Shown here piece after piece: positions 16,397 through 23,688 of a stretch of 64,000 bases of DNA (its first letter is position 1; each line of letters starts with the position of its first letter). The notes below the pieces were generated by a model. The model saw only the letters and a program-made list of their open reading frames with translations, was not told the DNA's origin and searched no databases. The position numbers and the translations under genes were made by a program. The DNA comes from Yonghaparkia sp. Root332 (GTDB lineage: Bacteria > Actinomycetota > Actinomycetes > Actinomycetales > Microbacteriaceae): NCBI RefSeq assembly GCF_001425665.1, contig NZ_LMCX01000001.1, positions 989,651 to 1,053,650 on the forward strand. Direction: 5' to 3'.

Positions 16397-17314
16397 CTAC
16401 ATGGCATGTCGAAGCTCCGCGTCGGCAAGCTCGTCCATCGGTGCGTCGGCGAAGGGCATGAAGCGGTTCAGTGATTCCAGCGAGCTGAACCCTGCTGCGC
16501 GGGACAGCGCGATGAGGTGCGTACCAGCGCTGATGTGGCGGATGAGCCATGTGGCGCGCAACCGCTGCATGTTCGGCCGGGCGCTCGGGGCTCCCGCAGA
16601 CTTCGCGATGAAGTTGGTCACCAGGTTCAGGTGGTGGCCGCGGGGGCCCGGCCGAAACACCCAGTCGCGGTCATCGAGATCAACGCACGCGTCGGCCAAT
16701 GGCGATTCCCACGATGCCAGTAGCGGAACCCGCCGCGGTCTCGGCCCTCGGACCTCGACCGTCGTCCCACCCGGTTCGCGCGTGAGGTCGCCGCGACGGA
16801 GGTGGAGCAGTTCCGACGAGGTGAGACCTGCGCCCGCCCCGAGCGAGACCAGAGCGAGAGCGCTCCCGCACCTCCACCGGCCGGATTGGGTTCGCGCCCA
16901 CCAGGCGAGCTCGCCCAGCTCTTCGGATGTGTACGGCCGACTCGGTTCGGAGCCAGGGAGCGCTGCGAGTCGACGAGGCGTCCCCTCGGGGCCGATCGCT
17001 TCCGCGATCCTCAGCAGGATCGGGCGGACACACGTCCGACTGCCAGCGGACAGATTCGGCATCTGATTCGACACGGCGAAGTCGATGACCTCGCGCCGGA
17101 GCGCCGTGGCTGTCTCGAGCGGCCAGCCGAGTTCAACACACGCCCTGGCCAGGTTGCAGAGCGCATGGATGATTCGACGCGGTGGGTAGCTGACCAGGGG
17201 AGCCGCTGCCGTGGCTGTCTCCAGCACGAAGGGCCCGATGGTTGTCCACTCCGAGGCGGAAGACTTGGCCTGATACAGGCGCAGCGTGCTCTCCAGCAGC
17301 TTCGTGTCGGACAT
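16397..17314 (-). CDS. Tyrosine-recombinase-like protein B, catalytically degenerate
   Basis: A 305-residue homologue of recombinase A with the same layout (LGAGAGLTSSELLHLRRGDL, FIAKSAGAPSARPNMQRLRA, LRATWLIRHISAG). The first catalytic Arg is replaced by Thr (T165) and the nucleophilic Tyr by Phe (F285 in SLNRFMPF); R253 remains. It is therefore probably a structural or regulatory partner and not an active recombinase. ATG at 17312-17314 is used here; an in-frame ATG at 17330-17332 is possible. Divergent from the 171-residue gene across 43 bp. Confidence 0.68.
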   Translation of the reverse strand: MSDTKLLESTLRLYQAKSSASEWTTIGPFVLETATAAAPLVSYPPRRIIHALCNLARACVELGWPLETATALRREVIDFAVSNQMPNLSAGSRTCVRPILLRIAEAIGPEGTPRRLAALPGSEPSRPYTSEELGELAWWARTQSGRWRCGSALALVSLGAGAGLTSSELLHLRRGDLTREPGGTTVEVRGPRPRRVPLLASWESPLADACVDLDDRDWVFRPGPRGHHLNLVTNFIAKSAGAPSARPNMQRLRATWLIRHISAGTHLIALSRAAGFSSLESLNRFMPFADAPMDELADAELRHAM

Positions 17315-17343
17315 GGTGATTACTATCGCCATTACCCCCGACA
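17305..17343. promoter_or_regulatory. Possible divergent operator
   Basis: The gap between recombinase B and the 171-residue gene is framed by the inverted pair TGTCGG (17305-17310) and CCGACA (17338-17343), with a second imperfect pair GGTGAT/ATTACC inside. It may bind the HTH protein of the module; this is inference from position. Confidence 0.3.
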
Positions 17344-17357
17344 ATGGAGGAGCCCCG

Positions 17358-17873
17358 ATGCACACTGCCGCCCCGCAGGCCCGATCGTTGCCTGTCCACG
17401 AGCACCCGACCCTCAACCGGATGGCCACCGCCCGTAGGCTCCAGCTTGTCGCTGAAACGGACTTCCAGCCCTTCCTCTTCGGGTGGAGGAACCGATCAGG
17501 CGAGTCGCACTACAGCTCGAACCTGCTGACGCTCGTCGATCTGCTTGGCCGGGTGGGCCACACGGAGGAGTGGGCATGGGTGACCACCTGGCCGGTGGAC
17601 GATCCGGCTGCCATCGCCCAGGCATGCGGACGTGTGGACCGCGGGTTCGTCGTCGAAGTCGGCTGGCGATGGACCACAAGTCAGATTGTCCGACTCGGTG
17701 CTGCCCACTTCCCGCGCGTGAACGTTGCGACGCCGCGGTGGGCCCGCTGGAGCTCGCTCGATGAGCTCCACGGACTGGGGGAGGCGGCAACGATCATGGG
17801 CGACTGGCTGATCGACCGGGAGATCGGACAGGGCTTCGAGAGTCGCGCGCCCGACCCATACGCGTCACGATGA
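17358..17873 (+). CDS. Unknown 171-residue protein of the recombinase module
   Basis: I do not recognise this family. ATG at 17358 follows GGAGGAG by 5 bases. The protein is rich in Trp (RWRWTTSQIVR-like segment, VATPRWARWSSLDEL) with an alpha/beta look, no signal peptide and no membrane segment. An early segment, RRLQLVAETDFQPFLFGWRN, is followed by SSNLLTLVDLLGRVGHTEEW. It is divergent from recombinase B and the last coding gene before a noncoding stretch, so it may be a cargo or accessory gene of the module. Confidence 0.65.
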   Translation: MHTAAPQARSLPVHEHPTLNRMATARRLQLVAETDFQPFLFGWRNRSGESHYSSNLLTLVDLLGRVGHTEEWAWVTTWPVDDPAAIAQACGRVDRGFVVEVGWRWTTSQIVRLGAAHFPRVNVATPRWARWSSLDELHGLGEAATIMGDWLIDREIGQGFESRAPDPYASR

Positions 17874-18189
17874 CATCGGACATCCATGTCCCCCCGAAGG
17901 ACAGAGCGCGGACATTCGGAGGACACACCTGTCCCGTGGTGTCTCGCCACATCGGACGTGCACGTCTCGCGCTCGGGACAAGCAGCGTGGGCGAAGGTCG
18001 CGCCGCGACGAGAAGATCTACCAGCCTCGCGGTGCCAAGCGAGCGTGGAGCGGCTCCCACTTTGCCTGCCACGGATCGGCGTCCTAACGACGGGCCTCGG
18101 AAGTCGCGAGCCAGCTGTCGCGCTGAGGGGAACGGCGATACCGTCTGGATGCGGGGTCAGGTTTGACAAGGACGGGATAACGTGGCGCC
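17874..18189. other. Noncoding stretch after the recombinase module
   Basis: About 315 bases with no convincing gene. It contains GGACAT-CC-ATGTCC (17878-17891), the CGGAGGACAC copy (17917-17926) inverted relative to those near 12.9-13.0 kb, and a perfect 12-bp palindrome GACGTGCACGTC (17955-17966). A GGATAAC-like -10 just before 18190 probably drives the next operon. Confidence 0.5.
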
Positions 18190-18720
18190 GTGCAGGCTGC
18201 AGCCGAGGAGTCCGACCGATCCGCGAAGAGCGGCAGCCTGTTTCCGCCAATGCGATGGTGGGTGCCGGCCGCATCTGCGGCGCTGCTGGTCTTGTTCCTG
18301 ATCGCGGTAGTCGCCATCCTCGTGCGGCCGCCGGGGCCTCTCGATGACCCTCGGCCAGCGTTCCAGCGGGATGGACTTCTCCGTGATGGACCGGTACTCG
18401 ATGCCGACGTCGCGGGTGTTCGATTCGGGGAGCGCACTGTGATCGTGCTCTTCGAGCGGGAGGAACCCGAAGGCCGAACGTGGGACCAGTGGTCCGCGGA
18501 CGTGACTTCGGGTGGCGCCGCGTTGGTCGTCGTGACGCCGGTTCAGGTTGCCCACGGATCGTTGGTGGACGCGATCGGCATGCCCGCACCGGTCGATGGC
18601 GGGCCGCCCATCGGCTACGCGGTGGTCGATTCGAGCCGCCAGGTGCGGTACGCAACGATCGACCCCCAGTACCTCAAGAACGCCTTCGAAGTCGACGTCA
18701 TCAGCGGGGCCGTGGAATGA
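18190..18720 (+). CDS. Membrane-anchored protein, cassette copy 1 gene 1
   Basis: A 176-residue protein with a single N-terminal membrane segment (about residues 23-45, after MRWWVPAA) and a 125-residue outside domain starting RPPGPLDDPRP. Conserved segments are FGERTVIVLFE, APVDGGPPIGYAVVD and VRYATIDPQYLKNAFEVDV. It is clearly paralogous to the protein at 61671-62189 (roughly 60 percent identity by eye). GTG start; its stop overlaps the next gene's ATG (ATGA). I do not recognise a named family. The redox- or thioredoxin-like rhythm of the outside domain is only a suggestion. Confidence 0.75.
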   Translation: MQAAAEESDRSAKSGSLFPPMRWWVPAASAALLVLFLIAVVAILVRPPGPLDDPRPAFQRDGLLRDGPVLDADVAGVRFGERTVIVLFEREEPEGRTWDQWSADVTSGGAALVVVTPVQVAHGSLVDAIGMPAPVDGGPPIGYAVVDSSRQVRYATIDPQYLKNAFEVDVISGAVE

Positions 18721-19199
18721 GAGCAGAGCATCGGCCCGGCGCGTCCAGCTATCGAGCGCTCCATCCGCGTTCATTGATGATCCAGCTGGCGCTTCTGCTA
18801 GTCGTTGAGGTCCTGCTGTTCCTGAGCTACAGCGTCCACGACGCCCGATTCCACTGGGCGACCCACTTCCTCGTCGCCGTGATCGTGGCGATAATCGTCA
18901 TGGCGATCTACCTCCGCGTGCGGAAGGCACCGGGTCCGCGTTTCCTCCTCATGCTCGTCCTCGGGCTTCACGTCTTCGCTATGGCGCCGGACCTGCTGTT
19001 CCGGGCAGGAGCTCCTCACGCTGCATGGATGGACATCTTCCTCGGGCACGTATCTGCGCACTACATGCCGGGAGGTGACACGACATGGCTCGTCATCGCC
19101 GTGACCGCGATCACCGGCTACGTCGTCGCGCTAACGCGATGGCTTCGATCACAAGCTCCCGAAGCTGGCACCATCGACCGTGGCGGCGTGGACAGATGA
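18717..19199 (+). CDS. Multi-pass membrane protein, cassette copy 1 gene 2
   Basis: A 160-residue protein with four predicted membrane segments and the conserved stretches [36 protein letters not shown] and GHVSAHYMPGGDT. The histidine- and aspartate-rich loops near the membrane could bind metal. It overlaps the preceding gene by 4 bases and is paralogous to 61225-61674. The gene pair forms a conserved cassette; function unknown. Confidence 0.75.
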   Translation: MRAEHRPGASSYRALHPRSLMIQLALLLVVEVLLFLSYSVHDARFHWATHFLVAVIVAIIVMAIYLRVRKAPGPRFLLMLVLGLHVFAMAPDLLFRAGAPHAAWMDIFLGHVSAHYMPGGDTTWLVIAVTAITGYVVALTRWLRSQAPEAGTIDRGGVDR

Positions 19200-19276
19200 G
19201 CCGAGATCGGGCCTCTGCTGCCCCGCGACCCGCTCACACACAGTCATTCCGCACCACCTCGTGGCACTATTGCCGC

Positions 19277-19735
19277 GTGAGAATCGGCCTGAGCACGACG
19301 AGCGCGCGCGCGATGAGTCTGCTCATCGCGCTGGCACTTGCCCTGTTCGGAGCGCTGATGGCAGGGCACGGCGCGGGATCGGCGAGCCACGACGAGCACA
19401 CGCTCTCCGCCGCTCTCACCATCGACACTCACTCGAGCATTCAGGCGCCGCCTGCATCCAGCCACCACGCCGGATCTTCGGCGCTCACTGCCAACCCGGG
19501 CGAAGTCCCTCCCACAGACACGTGTTCGACCTGCCTCACTGAGGGGCAGATGCACGTGCTGACGGTTTGCGGCCTTCTCATCATGTCCGCGGTGACGCTG
19601 CTGCTCATGCCCCGGTGGCGCGAATCGATCCACCGAGCTGCGGAAGCGATCGGCCTCCTGGTCGCGCAGACGGCTGTTGCTGCCGTCGGCGCAGCGACCC
19701 CGAACCTTCTCTCGCTCGGCATCAGTCGCAGGTGA
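19277..19735 (+). CDS. DUF6153-like membrane protein
   Basis: A 152-residue protein with an N-terminal membrane segment (SLLIALALALFGALMAGHG), a His/Ser-rich outside loop including CSTC, and a second membrane segment (HVLTVCGLLIMSAVTLLLM). This matches the DUF6153 pattern, proteins often found beside DUF305 lipoproteins in copper-related loci. I prefer the GTG at 19277, 7 bases after a CACTAT -10-like element; an in-frame ATG at 19196 overlapping the upstream stop would add 27 residues. Confidence 0.65.
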   Translation: MRIGLSTTSARAMSLLIALALALFGALMAGHGAGSASHDEHTLSAALTIDTHSSIQAPPASSHHAGSSALTANPGEVPPTDTCSTCLTEGQMHVLTVCGLLIMSAVTLLLMPRWRESIHRAAEAIGLLVAQTAVAAVGAATPNLLSLGISRR

Positions 19736-19800
19736 TGCGCGGAGCTCGGTTTCCCGCCGACTCCACTGCTCACCAGACAACACCGACAGATGAAGGACCA

Positions 19801-20427
19801 ATGATGACCACCAATGCAATGCGGCGCGCCCTCGCGGGCGCCCTGACCCTCGCCGTGGCGGCGACCCTCACGGCCTGCGCGATGCCCTCCGACATGGACA
19901 TGAGCGCCGGAAACTCCGACCGGACAGCATCCTCCGCCCCCGACGCCTCGGTCGAGCCGAACAACGCCGACGTCATGTTCGTCGGCATGATGATCCCGCA
20001 CCATGAAGAAGCCGTCGAGATGGCCGACATGCTCCTCGAGAAGGACGGCGTCGAGTCGGAGGTGATCGAGCTTGCCGAGGCGATCAAGGCAGCGCAGGAG
20101 CCTGAGATCGAGTTGATGGAGTCCTGGCTCAAGGAGTGGGACTCGATGCCCGCCGAGGGCATGGGCGGCATGGATCACGGAGATTCTGGCATGGGCTCGA
20201 TGATGGGCATGTCCGAGGAGGACATGCAGGCTCTGGAGGAAGCGCCGGGCCCCGAGGCGGGTGACCTGTTCCTGGAGCTGATGATCGTGCACCATGAAGG
20301 GGCGATCGTCATGGCGCAGGACGTGTTGGATGACGGCCGCCACCCGGACGTCCTCGACCTGGCGACCCAGATCATTTCCGATCAGGCAGCCGAGATCGAG
20401 CTGATGCGCTCGATGCTCGACTCATGA
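19801..20427 (+). CDS. DUF305 lipoprotein
   Basis: A 208-residue exported lipoprotein: signal peptide with lipobox LTAC, lipidated C26. Two copies of the DUF305 four-helix motif follow (NADVMFVGMMIPHHEEAVEM; LFLELMIVHHEGAIVM), with conserved HH pairs separated by a Met/Gly/Asp/His-rich linker (MGGMDHGDSGMGSMMGM). Met- and His-rich segments of this kind commonly bind Cu. AAGGA precedes the ATG. It overlaps the next lipoprotein gene by 4 bases. Role in periplasmic metal handling is inferred. Confidence 0.88.
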   Translation: MMTTNAMRRALAGALTLAVAATLTACAMPSDMDMSAGNSDRTASSAPDASVEPNNADVMFVGMMIPHHEEAVEMADMLLEKDGVESEVIELAEAIKAAQEPEIELMESWLKEWDSMPAEGMGGMDHGDSGMGSMMGMSEEDMQALEEAPGPEAGDLFLELMIVHHEGAIVMAQDVLDDGRHPDVLDLATQIISDQAAEIELMRSMLDS

Positions 20428-21326
20428 TCGCGCCGAAGGCGGCACTCGCAGCGGTCGTGACCGCCCTCACATTGTTCATCGCTGGGTGTACAGCGCCGGA
20501 CGCTGAGGGCAACCGGGAGGAGGTGCCCGCGCCGGAGTTCCAAGCTGGCGTATCGCATGTCCACGCGATCGACCTCGACGAGATGACCGGATTCGTCCAC
20601 ATCGCCACCCACGAGGGCATCCTTCTTGCGGGCATGCCGCACGATGGCGAGACCGTCTCAGAGGCGAATCCCCTCGGAGACTGGCGAGGCGATGCGATGG
20701 GGCTGGTTCGAGTGGGCGATCGTCTGCTCGTCTCGGGGCACCCTGGACCGACTGAGGAGGGGCCGGGCGCTATCGGGCTCCGCGAGTCCGACCTCTCCGG
20801 CGATGAGTGGACAGCGATCAGCCTGGAAGGCGAGGCCGATTTTCACTCGCTCGCAGCGGGAGGCACCAGTCCGGGGATGTCCATGCTCGCCGGTGTGGAC
20901 TCCATCTCCGGGCGCGTGATGGTCAGCCCGGACGGCGGAGCTGGCTGGCAGCAGGGCGCCGCCATCGCAGCGGCGTCAGTGGCGTGGAATGCCGATGCTT
21001 CGGCGCTGCTCGCCACGACATCTAACGGCCTGGTCGTGAGTCGGGATCGAGGGCAGAGCTTCGAGGCGGTTCCGGATGCTCCTTACCTCGTGCTTCTCGC
21101 GTCGAGCCCGACGGAGTCCGACACCTTCACCATGGTCGGCATCGACGTTCAGGGTGTCCTGCACCGCTCGACCGACGGCCTGACGTGGGAGGCGGTCGGG
21201 GCTGTCCCCCTCGAGCCGGCCGCCATCTCGGTAGGCATGACCGGTGCGATCATCGTGGCGGACACCACACAGGTCATGCATTCAGTGGACGGCGGAACCA
21301 CCTGGAACCTGATCGTCGCTCTCTGA
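20424..21326 (+). CDS. BNR/F510_1955-type lipoprotein
   Basis: A 300-residue exported lipoprotein (lipobox IAGC, lipidated C22) with a beta-propeller-like sequence of repeated short strands: VHAIDLDEMTGFVHIATHEG, GRVMVSPDGGAGW, GLVVSRDRGQSFEAV, MHSVDGGTTWNLI. The Asp-box-like repeats (S-D-G-G-xx-W) place it with sialidase/BNR propellers and the F510_1955 family, which commonly follows DUF305. Its ATG overlaps the DUF305 stop. Probably a surface metal-response protein; catalytic activity is not evident. Confidence 0.8.
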   Translation: MIAPKAALAAVVTALTLFIAGCTAPDAEGNREEVPAPEFQAGVSHVHAIDLDEMTGFVHIATHEGILLAGMPHDGETVSEANPLGDWRGDAMGLVRVGDRLLVSGHPGPTEEGPGAIGLRESDLSGDEWTAISLEGEADFHSLAAGGTSPGMSMLAGVDSISGRVMVSPDGGAGWQQGAAIAAASVAWNADASALLATTSNGLVVSRDRGQSFEAVPDAPYLVLLASSPTESDTFTMVGIDVQGVLHRSTDGLTWEAVGAVPLEPAAISVGMTGAIIVADTTQVMHSVDGGTTWNLIVAL

Positions 21327-21416
21327 TCCGCAGTGCCGGCGGGGTGGGACCAGTCGTGCTGGACCCACTCCGCTGGCGGGCGGCAGACCGAACCAGAAAT
21401 GCCAGCCCCGGTGCGA

Positions 21417-21440
21417 ACAGTACATCGTCCGATGTACAGT
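21417..21440. promoter_or_regulatory. CmtR-type operator overlapping promoter
   Basis: ACAGTACATCG-TC-CGATGTACAGT is a nearly perfect inverted repeat (10 of 11 positions). It ends 6 bp before the regulator's ATG, so it covers the -10 region of what looks like a leaderless promoter. Binding of the ArsR-family repressor here would block its own operon. Confidence 0.75.
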
Positions 21441-21446
21441 TTTGCC

Positions 21447-21785
21447 ATGACCTCTATGTCCTTGTCCCGCCTCGACGCCATTCGCCGCATCGGGAAGGCC
21501 CTCGCCGACCCGACGCGCGCGGCGATTCTCTTGGCACTGCTCGACGAACCCCGCTATCCGGCTGATCTGGTCGATGAGCTTGGGATCACCAAACAGAACG
21601 CGTCGAACCACCTCGCCTGCCTTCGCGACTGCGGCATCGTCGTTGCCGAGCCGGCAGGCCGACGGGTTCTATACGACATCTCCGACGCTCGTCTCCGTCA
21701 CGCGCTGCAGGATCTCGTCGGCGTCGTGCTCGCCGTCGACCCCGAGGACGCTTGTGATGTCCACGCCGGATCGGTGCCCGCATGA
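21447..21785 (+). CDS. cmtR: CmtR-like Cd/Pb-sensing ArsR-family repressor
   Basis: A 112-residue winged-helix repressor. The helix-turn-helix spans about 36-66 (PADLVDELGITKQNASNHLA). C58 and C62 (LACLRDCG) plus C103 (EDACDVH) match, with one residue of offset, the Cd/Pb ligands Cys57, Cys61 and Cys102 known for mycobacterial CmtR. Metal binding should release it from the palindrome at 21417-21440. It is followed, with 4-base overlaps, by two cation-diffusion-facilitator genes, consistent with a metal-efflux operon. Confidence 0.85.
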   Translation: MTSMSLSRLDAIRRIGKALADPTRAAILLALLDEPRYPADLVDELGITKQNASNHLACLRDCGIVVAEPAGRRVLYDISDARLRHALQDLVGVVLAVDPEDACDVHAGSVPA

Positions 21786-22486
21786 CCTTCCCAACCACCG
21801 TCGCGCCGGACGTCGCGCGGAGATCGGCGCTGCGTCGAAGGGTCAAGATTATTGTTGCCATCACCATCGTCTACAACGTCGTGGAGGGCGTCATCGCTCT
21901 CATCGCCGGGGCCGCCGCCGACTCGGCAGCGCTCATCGGGTTTGGGCTGGACTCCGGCGTCGAGGTCCTTTCCGCGACCGCGGTGGCCTGGCAGTTCACC
22001 AGACGAGACCCTGAACGGTATGAGAAGCCGGTGCTTCGGGTGATCGCGTTCGCCTTCTTCGCTCTGGCCGCGTATACCATCGTCGGCTCGACCCTGTCGT
22101 TGACTGGGTTGAGCACGCCCGAGTCCAGCGGCGTGGGGATCGCGCTCGCCGCCATCAGTGTCGTCGTGATGCCCGTCCTCTCTCTGATCGAGCGACGCAC
22201 CGGACGAGAGCTTGGATCAGCGACTGTCGTGGCCGACTCCAAGCAGACCCTCATCTGCTCCCTGTTGTCGGCGGCGGTCCTGTTGGGTCTTGTCGCTAAC
22301 GCGACGCTCGGATGGGCATGGGCGGATGCCGTCGCCGCTCTCGTGATCGGCGCCTTCGCTATCCGCGAGGGTATTGAAGCGTGGAACGGCGACACGTGCT
22401 CGACCGCGATCGGCGAGCTGATGGAGCACAAGGATCCAGATGCCGATGGCGGCGACGCGATCTCCAGCCGCGGAGCCGGCGTATGA
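21782..22486 (+). CDS. Cation transporter, CDF-like
   Basis: A 234-residue protein with six predicted membrane helices and no cytoplasmic metal-binding tail, as in the shorter TMEM163/CDF-like cation transporters. Conserved membrane acidic residues appear in GFGLDSGVEVLSA and again in VVADSKQTLICSLLS and WADAVAAL. ATG overlaps the cmtR stop (ATGA), and its own stop overlaps the next CDF gene. Likely exports Cd, Pb or Zn across the cytoplasmic membrane; specificity is inferred from the regulator. Confidence 0.82.
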   Translation: MTFPTTVAPDVARRSALRRRVKIIVAITIVYNVVEGVIALIAGAAADSAALIGFGLDSGVEVLSATAVAWQFTRRDPERYEKPVLRVIAFAFFALAAYTIVGSTLSLTGLSTPESSGVGIALAAISVVVMPVLSLIERRTGRELGSATVVADSKQTLICSLLSAAVLLGLVANATLGWAWADAVAALVIGAFAIREGIEAWNGDTCSTAIGELMEHKDPDADGGDAISSRGAGV

Positions 22487-23394
22487 CCGAAGAGCCGCAC
22501 AGTCATGGGACCGCGAGTAGCTCTCCTCGGCGCCTAGCGATTGCGTTCGGGCTGACGCTCAGCGTTTTCATCGCCGAGGTGATCGGCGCAATCGTCACCG
22601 GTTCGCTTGCTCTGTTGGTTGACGCAGCCCACATGCTCACCGACGCTGGCGGCCTTCTTGTTGCTCTCCTGGCGGCTCGACTCATGGTGCGCCCGGCGAC
22701 CTCGCGCCGTACGTGGGGGTTTCGTCGCGCTGAGGTCCTCGCAGCGACGGCGCAGTCCGCGGTGCTTCTTGGGGTAGGGCTCTTCGTGGCCATCGAGGCG
22801 ATCCAGCGTCTCAGCGACCCGGCAGAGGTCGGGGGGCCCGAGCTGCTCGTCTTCGGCGTCATCGGGCTCGCGGCCAACCTCACCGCGGTCGTCGTGCTGG
22901 CCGGGGGACGGCGCGAGAATCTCAATATGCGGGCGGCGTTCCTCGAGGTTCTCAACGACACGCTCGGATCGGTGGCCGTCATCGTTGCGGCTGTCGTGAT
23001 CGCCACCACCGGTTTCCAGCAGGCCGATTCGATCGCCGCGCTTCTCGTCGGTGTTCTCATCATCCCGCGCACGGTGCGACTGCTCCGTGATGCCGTGGAC
23101 GTGCTGCTGGAGTCTGTGCCACGAGGGGTCGACCTCGAAGCCATTCGGCAGCACCTCCTCGACGAGGAACACGTGGTCGACGTCCACGATCTGCACATCA
23201 CGCAGATCGCGACAGGCCTGCCGGTTCTCACTGCACACGTGATCGTCGAGGACGGGTGCTTCCACGATGGCCACGCTCCCGAAATCACCGAGGCGCTCGA
23301 AACCTGCGTCGCAGAACACTTCTCTGTCGCCATCGGCCACTCGACCTTCCAGCTGGAGCCTGCAGAAGCGGGCCGATCGCACGACCTCCACTGA
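22483..23394 (+). CDS. Cation diffusion facilitator (CzcD-like) efflux protein
   Basis: A 303-residue CDF antiporter. Six membrane helices hold the site-A motif VDAAHMLTD (D47, H50, D54), with FLEVLNDTLGS as the second site where the usual His is Glu. The C-terminal cytoplasmic domain (about 210-295) has the ferredoxin-like fold residues VDVHDLHI and the conserved GH-STFQ end. ATG overlaps the previous stop. It should export divalent metal in exchange for protons, as the third gene of the CmtR-controlled operon. Confidence 0.88.
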   Translation: MTEEPHSHGTASSSPRRLAIAFGLTLSVFIAEVIGAIVTGSLALLVDAAHMLTDAGGLLVALLAARLMVRPATSRRTWGFRRAEVLAATAQSAVLLGVGLFVAIEAIQRLSDPAEVGGPELLVFGVIGLAANLTAVVVLAGGRRENLNMRAAFLEVLNDTLGSVAVIVAAVVIATTGFQQADSIAALLVGVLIIPRTVRLLRDAVDVLLESVPRGVDLEAIRQHLLDEEHVVDVHDLHITQIATGLPVLTAHVIVEDGCFHDGHAPEITEALETCVAEHFSVAIGHSTFQLEPAEAGRSHDLH

Positions 23395-23688
23395 CCGTCG
23401 AACCATCGTGGAGCCGCGGCTCGTCAGCTCCTGATCATCGGGGGTGCCGGTGATTCACCTTGTTGTCGCGGTGTCGCCCCGCTACGGTCAGCGATGGGAT
23501 TTTTGTAGCCACAGCGTGGGATCGTCATCGATCTCGTTTGCGGATATGTGCCCGAAGTTCGCCTGTGGTTCGCCTGAAGCGCGGAGGGCGGGCTCATTCC
23601 GCAAACCCCCCACGCACGGCACCATGCGCGGGGACAGGGTCCTGCCGTGGTCGTAGGGTCCTCCACCGAGGCCAGTGAGGCGGCGTCC
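23395..23688. other. Right edge of island, noncoding
   Basis: No gene seen. Contains GATCTCGTTTGCGGATATGTGCC (23530-23552), an imperfect copy of the repeat next to tRNA-Arg. An inverted partner CCGCAAAC lies at 23599-23606, and GTTCGCCTG occurs twice (23557-23565, 23568-23576). Codon composition returns to the high-GC backbone right after this stretch. A TAGGGT-like -10 near 23655 may drive the PAP2 gene. Confidence 0.5.

Noticed and set aside
17870-18166. A 98-codon frame whose ATG overlaps the stop of the 171-residue gene
   Set aside because: The ATGA overlap is tempting, but codon third positions are not GC-biased, composition is irregular, and no fold or motif is visible.
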